A DNA stretch of 5,517 bases from Bacillota bacterium (GTDB lineage Bacteria; Bacillota; Desulfotomaculia; Desulfotomaculales; Desulfotomaculaceae): positions 1 to 5,517 of the forward strand of contig JAMCWI010000005.1 in assembly GCA_023481335.1 (NCBI GenBank). Reading direction: 5' to 3'. The notes beneath the pieces are model-generated. The model saw nothing but the letters and a program-made list of their open reading frames with translations, was not told where the DNA came from and did no database searches. The position numbers were made by a program, and so were the translations under genes. Positions 1-5,329 of this stretch are shown here, piece by piece; positions within the stretch are counted from its first letter, which is position 1, and every line of letters starts with the position of its first letter.

Positions 1-264
1 GTCCTTCGGGCTGACCTGGACGAGGAAAAAAATCAAGCGTTCATCGATAAGTTCAAGGCCATCGTCGAGAACAAAGGCGGCGAAATTGTAAAACTGGATA
101 AGTGGGGCAAACGCAGGCTCGCTTATGAGGTGAAAGACCTCAGAGAGGGCTTTTATGTTGTTATGAAGATGAATGCCACTCCGGAAGCGGCCGCCGAACT
201 TGAACGCATTTTCAAGCTTACGGACGAAATTCTACGCCACATGATCGTCAGGGAAGAGGAATAG
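1..264 (+). CDS. rpsF: Ribosomal protein S6 (bS6), 3' part
   Basis: The frame is open from the first base and ends at TAG 262-264, giving 87 residues. The gene is cut by the window edge; S6 is usually about 95 residues and starts like MRxYEvmyIlrPdL, so roughly nine N-terminal residues are missing. The visible part matches S6: LRADLDEEK near the start, then the family core WGKRRLAYEVKD followed by REGFYVVMKM, and the closing helix and strand ending in ILRHMIVREEE. S6 binds 16S rRNA on the 30S platform as a heterodimer with S18, encoded two genes downstream. The operon order rpsF-ssb-rpsR is standard for Bacillota. The promoter and any S6:S18 autoregulatory leader upstream of rpsF lie outside the window. 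Identification is certain from sequence pattern. Confidence 0.97.
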   Translation, partial: VLRADLDEEKNQAFIDKFKAIVENKGGEIVKLDKWGKRRLAYEVKDLREGFYVVMKMNATPEAAAELERIFKLTDEILRHMIVREEE

Positions 265-270
265 CCTTAA

Positions 271-377
271 ATGGGGACATTCCTTCACTCAGACAATCAA
301 AAGTAAAGTAGGGCCACTCCTTTATGGTTATATGAATACAGTGTCGGACTATACAAACCAGGAAGGTGTGTCCCCAT
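271..377. repeat. Short inverted-repeat-bounded element (REP/MITE-like) between rpsF and ssb
   Basis: The segment starts ATGGGGACATTCCTTC (271-286) and ends with GAAGGTGTGTCCCCAT (362-377). The reverse complement of the right end is ATGGGGACACACCTTC, so 14 of 16 terminal positions match. It contains no gene and begins six bases after the rpsF stop. An AAAGTAAAGTA motif at 300-310 recurs, inverted, after lonC. Ends of the type TGGGGACA or TGGGGTCA with AAAGTAAAG-like interiors recall non-autonomous repeats mobilised by REP-associated or IS200-like transposases, but no transposase is present here. No target-site duplication was seen. The inverted ends are observed; the mobile nature is inferred. 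Confidence 0.55.
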
Positions 378-392
378 ACCTTTATGTCCGCC

Positions 393-431
393 CCCGGTCC
401 GGAAAGCCTGGCTTTCCGCCTGGCGGCCGGG
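393..431. repeat. Strong palindromic hairpin upstream of ssb
   Basis: The inner stem CGGAAAG (400-406) pairs with CTTTCCG (412-418) around CCTGG; as DNA the arms are a perfect 9-bp inverted repeat around T409. An outer stem CCCGGTC (393-399) pairs with GGCCGGG (425-431), including one T-G wobble, with a six-base bulge at 419-424. It is GC-rich and is not followed directly by a T run (AGAAAAAGATTTT follows), so it is not a convincing intrinsic terminator. It ends 32 bases before the ssb start and does not cover the ssb ribosome binding site. It may be an extragenic palindromic repeat, a processing or stability hairpin, or part of the neighbouring insertion. Confidence 0.5.
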
Positions 432-463
432 AGAAAAAGATTTTAATATGGTGGTGTGTAAAA

Positions 464-883
464 ATGTTGAATAAAATCATCCTTATCGGAAGGTTGACCA
501 GGGATCCCGAACTCCGCTACACTCCAAACGGGGTTGCCGTGGCTAAATTCACCATTGCGGCGGACCGCCCTTTTACCAACCGCCAGGGTGATCGCGAAGC
601 CGACTTTATAGACATTGTAGTGTGGCAAAAACAGGCCGAAAACTGCGCCAATTACCTTGGCAAAGGCAGTTTAGCCGCGGTCGAAGGACGGCTGCAAATC
701 CGATCCTATGACGACAGCCAGGGGGTAAGGAGAAAGGCTGCGGAGGTAGTTGCCGACAATGTCAAGTTCCTGGGTCGTCCCAAAGAGGGTTCGGGCACTG
801 CGGCGCCGGGTCGCGGACAGGCCCCTGAAGAGTCTTCGCACGGTACCGAGATCAGCTTTAACGAGGAAGACATACCGTTTTGA
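464..883 (+). CDS. ssb: Single-stranded DNA-binding protein SSB
   Basis: A 139-residue protein that binds ssDNA during replication, repair and recombination. Residues 1-105 form the OB-fold domain, with the family signature MLNKIILIGRLTRDPELRYT, then VAKFTIAADRPF, DFIDIVVWQKQAEN (W54) and GSLAAVEGRLQIRSY. A short flexible Gly/Pro/Ser linker follows, and the protein ends in the acidic tip EEDIPF that recruits partner proteins. ATG 464 is chosen because the protein starts there in SSB homologues and because GGTGGTG at 450-456 lies seven bases upstream as the ribosome binding site. The frame stays open back to an ATG at 332, but those 44 extra codons translate the inserted repeat and hairpin and do not look like SSB. 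It lies between rpsF and rpsR as usual, though both spacers are long (199 and 260 bases). Confidence 0.96.
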   Translation: MLNKIILIGRLTRDPELRYTPNGVAVAKFTIAADRPFTNRQGDREADFIDIVVWQKQAENCANYLGKGSLAAVEGRLQIRSYDDSQGVRRKAAEVVADNVKFLGRPKEGSGTAAPGRGQAPEESSHGTEISFNEEDIPF

Positions 884-900
884 ACCCCATCTGCAAAGCA

Positions 901-926
901 ACGGGAATCCCTTTAACCCGTAAAGG
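901..926 (+). other. Two mutually exclusive small hairpins just after ssb
   Basis: ACGGG (901-905) can pair with CCCGT (917-921). Alternatively CCTTTA (910-915) can pair with TAAAGG (921-926) around ACCCG. The two share bases and cannot form together. No T run follows, so this is not an ordinary terminator. It could be an mRNA-processing signal or a switch, or the pairing may be chance; the stems are only 5-6 bp. Confidence 0.25.
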
Positions 927-978
927 TGGAAGCGGTGTATAAGCATTAAGTAAAAAACAGGAAAGGGAAAGGTTTCAC

Positions 979-1092
979 GGCAGTCACATCCGATGATGCG
1001 GGCGGTTTTTATTAACCACCCGGAATGCAAGCGAAAGCTATAAGCTTTCGCGGTTGAATCCTGTGACACTGCCTCCCGTTAGTCGGCGGGAG
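979..1092 (+). promoter_or_regulatory. Candidate structured RNA leader upstream of rpsR
   Basis: A long-range stem pairs GGCAGT (979-984) with ACTGCC (1068-1073) and CACA (985-988) with TGTG (1062-1065), leaving a two-base bulge at 1066-1067. It encloses two hairpins. In the first, CGGG-C-GGTT (999-1007, one C/A mismatch) pairs with AACC-A-CCCG (1014-1022). The second is a perfect 9-bp stem, GCGAAAGCT (1031-1039) with AGCTTTCGC (1043-1051), loop ATA. A further hairpin, TCCCG (1074-1078) with CGGGA (1087-1091), abuts the closing stem. The result resembles a three-way junction plus a flanking hairpin, inside the operon 50-160 bases before rpsR. No riboswitch class that I know matches it. S6:S18 feedback binding is one possible role because the next gene is S18, but no diagnostic motif was confirmed. 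The base pairing is read directly; the function is inference. Confidence 0.4.
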
Positions 1093-1104
1093 AGAAACTT
1101 AAAT

Positions 1105-1133
1105 AAATCTAAATTGTTTAGGTTTCAGAAACC
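1105..1133 (+). promoter_or_regulatory. Competing hairpins next to the rpsR ribosome binding site
   Basis: AAATCTAAA (1105-1113) pairs with TTTAGGTTT (1117-1125) around TTG, nine pairs with one wobble. GGTTT (1121-1125) can instead pair with AAACC (1129-1133) around CAG. The two share 1121-1125, so only one can form at a time. The second ends one base before the AGGG ribosome binding site (1134-1137). This arrangement could tune ribosome access to rpsR, although neither stem masks AGGG itself. AT-rich stems of this size can also arise by chance. Confidence 0.3.
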
Positions 1134-1143
1134 AGGGATGACT

Positions 1144-1374
1144 ATGAAACGTGAACGTGGACGCAGGGGTAAAAAGCGTGTCTGCAACTTCTGTGTAGAC
1201 AAGGCAGAGGCCGTTGATTATAAAGATGTACCCCGGCTGAAAAAGTATATAACTGAGAGAGGCAAAATTCTGCCCCGCCGGATTTCCGGAAACTGCGCCA
1301 GGCACCAGCGGATGCTGACCACGGCGATTAAAAGGGCCCGTAATATAGCCCTGCTGCCTTTTACGGCCGAGTAA
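1144..1374 (+). CDS. rpsR: Ribosomal protein S18 (bS18), zinc-binding type
   Basis: A 76-residue, strongly basic 30S platform protein that partners S6. The family core is clear: VDYKDVPRLKKYITERGKI, then LPRRISGNCARHQRMLTTAI and KRARNIALLPF at the C-terminus. It carries the Cys-rich pattern C14-x2-C17 and C51-x2-H54, the four ligands expected of the zinc-binding (C+) form of S18; many bacteria encode a form without these cysteines. ATG 1144 is preferred: AGGG at 1134-1137 sits six bases upstream, while the in-frame ATG at 1138 abuts that site. The frame stays open further upstream to a TTG at 1054, but that part translates leader DNA with no S18 similarity. It is the last gene of the first operon, followed 18 bases later by a strong terminator. 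Confidence 0.96.
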   Translation: MKRERGRRGKKRVCNFCVDKAEAVDYKDVPRLKKYITERGKILPRRISGNCARHQRMLTTAIKRARNIALLPFTAE

Positions 1375-1392
1375 CGAAAATAACCGATATTT

Positions 1393-1432
1393 AAAAAAAC
1401 CCGGTCTTGACAAAGGCCGGGTGCTTTAATTT
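1393..1432 (+). terminator. Intrinsic terminator after rpsR, possibly bidirectional
   Basis: ACCCGGTCTT (1399-1408) pairs with AAGGCCGGGT (1413-1422), ten pairs including one T-G wobble, around the tetraloop GACA. The right side runs into GCTTTAATTT and the left side is preceded by AAAAAAA (1393-1399). On the minus strand the same stem would be followed by seven T, so termination could work both ways. It ends the rpsF-ssb-rpsR transcript and separates it from the cluster that follows. Confidence 0.85.
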
Positions 1433-1603
1433 GCGCGCACGGTCATATCCATACCCATTTATTGCTGCTGTTTATAAAAAGCTTTTTGCATTTTTTCTAA
1501 CCATACGCAAACGGCACAATAAATAACATGTGCCCGGGGCAAAAAGCGGGCAGGAAATAAAACTGTATTTAGAGAATAGTAATTTGTTACGGCTACGGAG
1601 GGG
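1433..1603 (+). promoter_or_regulatory. AT-rich intergenic leader of the second cluster
   Basis: This non-coding stretch lies between the terminator and the MazG-like gene and probably contains its promoter, because the preceding terminator is strong. I could not find a well-spaced -35/-10 pair; CACAAT at 1515-1520 is only a partial -10 match. Visible structures are the 12-bp palindrome AAAAAGCTTTTT (1476-1487) and the inverted repeat TGCCCG (1531-1536) with CGGGCA (1547-1552). It ends in the ribosome binding site GGAGGGG at 1597-1603. Confidence 0.4.
1597..1603 (+). promoter_or_regulatory. Ribosome binding site deciding the start of the MazG-like gene
   Basis: GGAGGGG abuts the in-frame ATG at 1604 and lies six bases before the ATG at 1610. 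Only the second ATG has workable spacing, so translation should start at 1610. Confidence 0.8.
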
Positions 1604-1609
1604 ATGACG

Positions 1610-1927
1610 ATGTTTTTGGGCAGCCAGGAGGGTGGCATTGCCAAAAATATTAAAGTGATCGAATGGCTTAAAGCGGATCTGATCACGTCTTTGTCGGTGC
1701 TTTTTAAGTCAATGCTTAAGGGCAGCGAAGAACTCCTGATCGATGCGCTGTCAAGCCTCATCGTCACCTGCTACATCCTGGGCAGGCGGCTTAATATTAA
1801 TTTTGCCCGGCTTGATTTAAAAATAGAAGCTAAAATACGCCAGGGAATAGACGACGATCACGAAGTGGAGAGGTGGTACGGAGACCTTTCGTCCCTCTTA
1901 AATTACCTGGTTGAAAAGAAGAGGTGA
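1610..1927 (+). CDS. MazG-like family protein
   Basis: A 105-residue, largely helical soluble protein resembling the small MazG-like family found at this position in Peptococcaceae. Visible features are an N-terminal NIKVIEWLKADLITSLSVLF helix, the acidic pair E40-E41 in KGSEELLIDALSSLI, a helix ending LGRRLNINFARLD, and a C-terminal EVERWYGDLSSLLNYL segment. True MazG NTP pyrophosphatases bind Mg2+ through an EExxE...ExxD pattern; here only part is recognisable (E40, E41, D45), so enzymatic activity is uncertain. No signal peptide or membrane segment is seen. It begins the second cluster and its stop codon TGA (1925-1927) forms part of the ribosome binding site of the next gene, which suggests translational coupling. 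The family call is from memory of similar proteins. Function is not established. Confidence 0.8.
   Translation: MFLGSQEGGIAKNIKVIEWLKADLITSLSVLFKSMLKGSEELLIDALSSLIVTCYILGRRLNINFARLDLKIEAKIRQGIDDDHEVERWYGDLSSLLNYLVEKKR
1921..1927 (+). promoter_or_regulatory. Ribosome binding site of yybS overlapping the upstream stop
   Basis: GAGGTGA contains the TGA stop of the MazG-like gene and lies five bases before TTG 1933. An alternative GTG start at 1924 would sit inside this site. The layout favours TTG 1933 and coupling of the two genes. Confidence 0.7.
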
Positions 1928-1932
1928 ACTCT

Positions 1933-2877
1933 TTGACAACCAAAAAGTTACCGCCCCTGGTAGAATGGGCCTTTTTTACTGTTATCTCATTTTTGGCCGG
2001 CTTGGCCGCCTATTACTCTTTCCTCTTTTTCATTATCGATATTCTATTACCACTTTCGTTAATTATGGTGGTGCTGCGCCTGGATGCCAGGTACGCGCTT
2101 CTTTCACTCCTGGCAACGGGCCTTGGCCTGGCGGCTTTTTCTTCACCCCTTGCGGCGCTTGACATTACGTCATTTTACGGTTTCCCCGGCGTTATCTTCG
2201 GCCTTTTATTTAAGAATAATGTGAGCCCTTCGAAAAATTTGCTTGTCGGCACTGCTTCGGCGCTGATTTGCTCCTCGTTGTCAATGGCCGCTATTTACAT
2301 GTATACCGGCGATAACCCTCTGGTGCTGGGGCAGGAAGAAATCGACCTGATCAGGGAGTGGTTTTCCGCAAGCGCGACAGCCACGACTTCGCCTTACGGG
2401 CTCGACGGAGCCACGGCCGATACATTTATCAGGTTTTTCGGTCTTTTCTTGCCGGCCATGTTTTATATCAGCACCGGCACGGTAGCCGTTTTGACATATT
2501 TTTCGGCCAGGCTGCTGCTAAACGGGCTCCGCTTTCCACTCCCTGCGGCGCCGGCCTTCAACCTGATGCGCTTTCCATGGTACACGGTCTGGGTTTTAAT
2601 AACAGGGCTCTTATTGACGCTCCTCGGTGATTACCTTTCCCTGGAGATTCCGTCCGGGGTGGGTAAAAATATAATTTTTATTTATAGCTACGTCAGTTTC
2701 TTTTTGGGCCTTTCGGTTGCATCGTTTTATTACGTCCGGATCAAAGTGGCCCGGCCTGTTAAAATTATTATGGCCGTCTTTCTGGCCATGTACTTTCCAT
2801 TCAGCGCGGCTCTGCTGGTTTTTCTGGGAGCGGTTGAACCCGTGGTCAACTTCCGCCGCCTCCCTGAGGAGCAGTAG
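1933..2877 (+). CDS. yybS: YybS-type multi-pass membrane protein (DUF2232)
   Basis: A 314-residue, very hydrophobic protein with about eight predicted membrane segments, roughly at residues 12-50 (two), 53-75, 80-94, 102-125, 166-195, 216-235, 246-268 and 275-300. A polar loop at about 126-165 follows the fifth, and the tail is charged (NFRRLPEEQ). Length, topology and position before rplI match the DUF2232/YybS family, named after Bacillus subtilis yybS; its biochemical role is unknown. TTG 1933 is chosen over GTG 1924 because the site GAGGTGA is correctly spaced only for TTG. In B. subtilis the cyclic-di-AMP phosphodiesterase gene gdpP (yybT) lies between yybS and rplI; here only 36 bases separate the two genes. 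The family assignment rests on topology and context more than on motifs. Confidence 0.85.
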   Translation: MTTKKLPPLVEWAFFTVISFLAGLAAYYSFLFFIIDILLPLSLIMVVLRLDARYALLSLLATGLGLAAFSSPLAALDITSFYGFPGVIFGLLFKNNVSPSKNLLVGTASALICSSLSMAAIYMYTGDNPLVLGQEEIDLIREWFSASATATTSPYGLDGATADTFIRFFGLFLPAMFYISTGTVAVLTYFSARLLLNGLRFPLPAAPAFNLMRFPWYTVWVLITGLLLTLLGDYLSLEIPSGVGKNIIFIYSYVSFFLGLSVASFYYVRIKVARPVKIIMAVFLAMYFPFSAALLVFLGAVEPVVNFRRLPEEQ

Positions 2878-2900
2878 TTAGATTCGATTCCATGAAAAAG

Positions 2901-2908
2901 AGGGGTGA
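2901..2908 (+). promoter_or_regulatory. Ribosome binding site deciding the rplI start
   Basis: AGGGGTGA lies five bases before TTG 2914. The in-frame GTG at 2905 is inside the site and would add MRL before the conserved L9 N-terminus, so TTG 2914 is preferred. The pattern repeats the yybS start almost exactly. Confidence 0.75.
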
Positions 2909-2913
2909 GACTT

Positions 2914-3360
2914 TTGAAACTGGTTCTCCTGCAGGATGTTGCGGGGCAGGGAAAAAAGGGGGACGTAATCAGCGCTGCCGACGGCTACGCCCGTAATTAC
3001 CTGATCCCACGCGGCCTGGCGGCCGTGGCTTCAAAGGGCAAGATGGCCGAGCTCTCCGTCCAAAAAGAGGCGGCTGAAAAGAAAAGCCAAAAGGTTGAAG
3101 AAGTGGCCAGGGAGCTGGCTGCCCGGATTAACGGCCTCACGGTAAGTATAAAAACAAAATCCGGTGAGGGAGGAAAGCTTTTCGGCTCGGTAAACAACAA
3201 GGATGTCGCCGGCGCCCTTGCAGAACAGCATAAGATAATTGTGGATAAAAAGAAACTGGTCTTAAAAGAGCCGATCAAGCAGCTTGGCACTTACAAGGTT
3301 ACAGCAAAATTACATCCTTCGGTACAGGCTGAAATCAATGTCGAAGTGGTTGGGGTATAG
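2914..3360 (+). CDS. rplI: Ribosomal protein L9 (bL9)
   Basis: A 148-residue 50S protein, the normal family length, that binds 23S rRNA through its N-terminal domain near the base of the L1 stalk. The N-domain (about 1-50) shows MKLVLLQDVAGQGKKGDVI and ADGYARNYLIPRGLA, the L9 signature region. A long charged connecting helix (about 45-75, KMAELSVQKEAAEKKSQK and onward) leads to the C-domain (about 76-148) with GKLFGSVNNKDVAGAL and LKEPIKQLGTYKV. The TTG start puts the methionine exactly at the conserved MK-hydrophobic-LL opening. It sits 36 bases after yybS and 31 bases before lonC, so all are probably on one transcript. No anomalies are visible. Confidence 0.97.
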   Translation: MKLVLLQDVAGQGKKGDVISAADGYARNYLIPRGLAAVASKGKMAELSVQKEAAEKKSQKVEEVARELAARINGLTVSIKTKSGEGGKLFGSVNNKDVAGALAEQHKIIVDKKKLVLKEPIKQLGTYKVTAKLHPSVQAEINVEVVGV

Positions 3361-3391
3361 CCCAAAGCTTGTATCGGAAAGGAGAAAGCAC

Positions 3392-5329
3392 ATGAAAATG
3401 TTCCTCGAAAAATTTGTCGGAAGCGCCTGGAGCAATCCGGGCAAATTTAAAGAGCAGGACCAGCTGAGGCGCCAGGTAAACGCGCTTTATGGCCTGCTTG
3501 CCGGCCTTTACGGCTCGGACAAGCTTGTTTTAAAGGCCGGCAAGCTTGAGGCGCTGCGGCTCATGCGTTCCGATAGGCTGGATGAAAAGGTTTTAGCCCT
3601 GCAAAGGCTTGTTTTCGAGGACCCTACTTACGATACCCTGCCAACCACGGAAGATATCCCAGGCATACTTGTGGAGTTGGAAGAGGAAATAGCAGACAAT
3701 ATTGCCCGCCGGACTGTAGAAGAGCAAATGGAAAAAAGGATCAGTGAAAAACTCCAGCAGCGGCATGAGGATTACGTCCGGGAAATTAAGATGCAGGTGC
3801 TCAAGGAAAACGCCAGCCCGGAAAATGCCCAGACCCTCAAAAAGCTGGCCCTTTTAGAGAAGCTCGAACAAAAAAAGCTGGAGACGTCGGCCATGGAGTT
3901 TTTGCGTCCCGCCTCTTTTTCCGAGATCGTGGGACAGGACCGGGCGATCAAGGCGCTTCTGACGAAGCTGGCCTCCCCCTACCCGCAGCACATCATTCTA
4001 TACGGCCCGCCCGGTGTGGGGAAGACCACGGCGGCCCGACTGGCCCTGGAAGCAGCGAAAAACGCTTTAAATTCACCGTTTGCCAGGGACGCCTCATTTG
4101 TGGAAATAAACGGCACAACACTCCGCTGGGATCCCAGGGAAGTGACAAACCCGCTCCTGGGATCGGTGCATGACCCGATCTACCAGGGCGCCAAGCGGGA
4201 CCTTGCTGATTCCGGCATACCCGAGCCCAAGCTGGGGCTGGTCACAGACGCCCATGGGGGTGTGCTGTTTATTGACGAAATTGGAGAGATGGATCCCATT
4301 TTACAAAGTAAACTTTTAAAAGTTTTAGAAGACAAAAGGGTCTTTTTCGACTCTTCTTACTACGACCCGCACGAGCCGAACGTGCCCAAATATATTAAGA
4401 AAATATTTGAAGAAGGGGCGCCGGCCGACTTTATCCTGATCGGGGCCACCACGCGCGAGCCCGACGAGATCAACCCGGCCATCCGCTCCCGCTGCGCCGA
4501 GATATTTTTTGAACCCCTTACGCCAAAAGCCGTTCAAGAAATTGTAAGCACGGCGGCGTCCAAGCTTAATGTAGCCATTGACGGGGCGGTGCCGGAGATA
4601 ATCAGCGAATATACTATCGAAGGCCGTAAATCCGTTAACATCCTGGCCGATGCCTACGGCCTGTCCTGCTACCAGGGGGAAAAAGGCGAAGGGCCTGGCA
4701 AAATTACTGTCGAAGACGTGCTCGAGGTGGTCCAGGTCAGCCGCCTGAGCCCCTACGTAGTCTCAAAGGCTTCCCCGGAAAGAGAGGTCGGAAAAGTCTT
4801 CGGCCTCGGCGTCCTTGGGTTTTTAGGCTCGGTGCTGGAGATCGAAGCTGTGGCTTTTCCGGCGCGCAGTGCCGGTCAGGGATCGATTCGCTTTAACGAT
4901 ACAGCCGGCAGCATGGCCAAGGACTCCGTTTTTAACGCCGCCTCCGTGCTCCGCAAGCTGGCCGGCGAAGACCTGACAAACTACGACCTCCATATCAACA
5001 TAGTGGGGGGCGGGCGCATAGACGGACCTTCAGCCGGCCTGGCCATTTTCCTCGCGGTGATGAGCGCCATCCAGGGACGCCCGATTTCCCAGGACATAGC
5101 GGTTACCGGGGAGGTCTCCATTCAGGGCAAGGTGCGCGCCGTTGGCGGAATCCTCGAAAAATTATACGGCGCCCGCCAGGCCGGGATCAAAACAGTGCTG
5201 GCGCCGGCCGAGAATGAAAAGGACATCCCGCCGGATTTGAAAGGGATCCGGGTTATCCCGGTGCGCGCGGTTGAAGATGCTGTCAGCTGTGTATTCCCGG
5301 GCACAGACCTCGAATCACTGGTTAGTTAA
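3392..5329 (+). CDS. lonC: Lon-family ATP-dependent protease, LonC type
   Basis: A 645-residue cytoplasmic AAA+ serine-lysine protease. The N-terminal 90 residues are helical and lack the LonA substrate-binding domain; a charged coiled coil follows at about 95-165. The AAA+ module has Walker A GPPGVGKT (205-212), the LonB/LonC hallmark GSVHDPIYQGAKRDLADSGI just before HGGVLFIDEIGEMD (Walker B, D295-E296), sensor-1-like GATTREP (351-357) and arginines R365/R367. The C-terminal Lon proteolytic domain (about 470-640) has the catalytic serine S547 in DGPSAGLAI and lysine K590 in GGILEKLYGA, so it looks active. LonB and LonC are associated with endospore formation; substrates are unknown. ATG 3392 follows AAAGGAG (3378-3384) by seven bases; the open frame extending back into rplI is discounted. 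A LonB paralogue is the alternative name, but the rplI-adjacent position and N-terminal region fit LonC. Confidence 0.92.
   Translation: MKMFLEKFVGSAWSNPGKFKEQDQLRRQVNALYGLLAGLYGSDKLVLKAGKLEALRLMRSDRLDEKVLALQRLVFEDPTYDTLPTTEDIPGILVELEEEIADNIARRTVEEQMEKRISEKLQQRHEDYVREIKMQVLKENASPENAQTLKKLALLEKLEQKKLETSAMEFLRPASFSEIVGQDRAIKALLTKLASPYPQHIILYGPPGVGKTTAARLALEAAKNALNSPFARDASFVEINGTTLRWDPREVTNPLLGSVHDPIYQGAKRDLADSGIPEPKLGLVTDAHGGVLFIDEIGEMDPILQSKLLKVLEDKRVFFDSSYYDPHEPNVPKYIKKIFEEGAPADFILIGATTREPDEINPAIRSRCAEIFFEPLTPKAVQEIVSTAASKLNVAIDGAVPEIISEYTIEGRKSVNILADAYGLSCYQGEKGEGPGKITVEDVLEVVQVSRLSPYVVSKASPEREVGKVFGLGVLGFLGSVLEIEAVAFPARSAGQGSIRFNDTAGSMAKDSVFNAASVLRKLAGEDLTNYDLHINIVGGGRIDGPSAGLAIFLAVMSAIQGRPISQDIAVTGEVSIQGKVRAVGGILEKLYGARQAGIKTVLAPAENEKDIPPDLKGIRVIPVRAVEDAVSCVFPGTDLESLVS

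Noticed and set aside
332..463. N-terminal extension of SSB from ATG 332
   Set aside because: It translates the inserted repeat and hairpin, has no SSB similarity, and the normal SSB start at 464 has a well-spaced ribosome binding site.
935..949. Four-codon GTG frame after AAAGGTGG, considered as a mini leader ORF
   Set aside because: Too short to support; the spacing is plausible but nothing else indicates translation.
986..1013. Possible terminator ending in TTTTT at 1006-1010
   Set aside because: The stem just before the T run would be only about three pairs; the T tract fits better as the loop side of hairpin 999-1022.
993..1043. A 16-codon frame starting ATGATG in the ssb-rpsR spacer, considered as a leader peptide
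   Set aside because: No ribosome binding site at usable distance (the purine run at 961-972 is about 20 bases away) and no run of regulatory codons.
1051..1065. tRNA T-arm-like sequence CGGTTGAATCCTG
   Set aside because: The loop is one base short and no acceptor, D or anticodon arms fit around it.
1054..1143. N-terminal extension of S18 from TTG 1054 or ATG 1138
   Set aside because: The family starts at the MKRERGRRGKKR region; ATG 1138 abuts the ribosome binding site and TTG 1054 lies in the structured leader.
1486..1520. Promoter TTGCAT ... CACAAT before the MazG-like gene
   Set aside because: Spacing is 23 bases, too long for a sigma-A promoter; sporulation sigma patterns around CATACGCA also lack a -35 match at the right distance.
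1459..1767. Minus-strand frame of 102 codons across the intergenic region and MazG-like gene
   Set aside because: Overlaps a well-supported gene, no ribosome binding site, and its translation shows no recognisable features.
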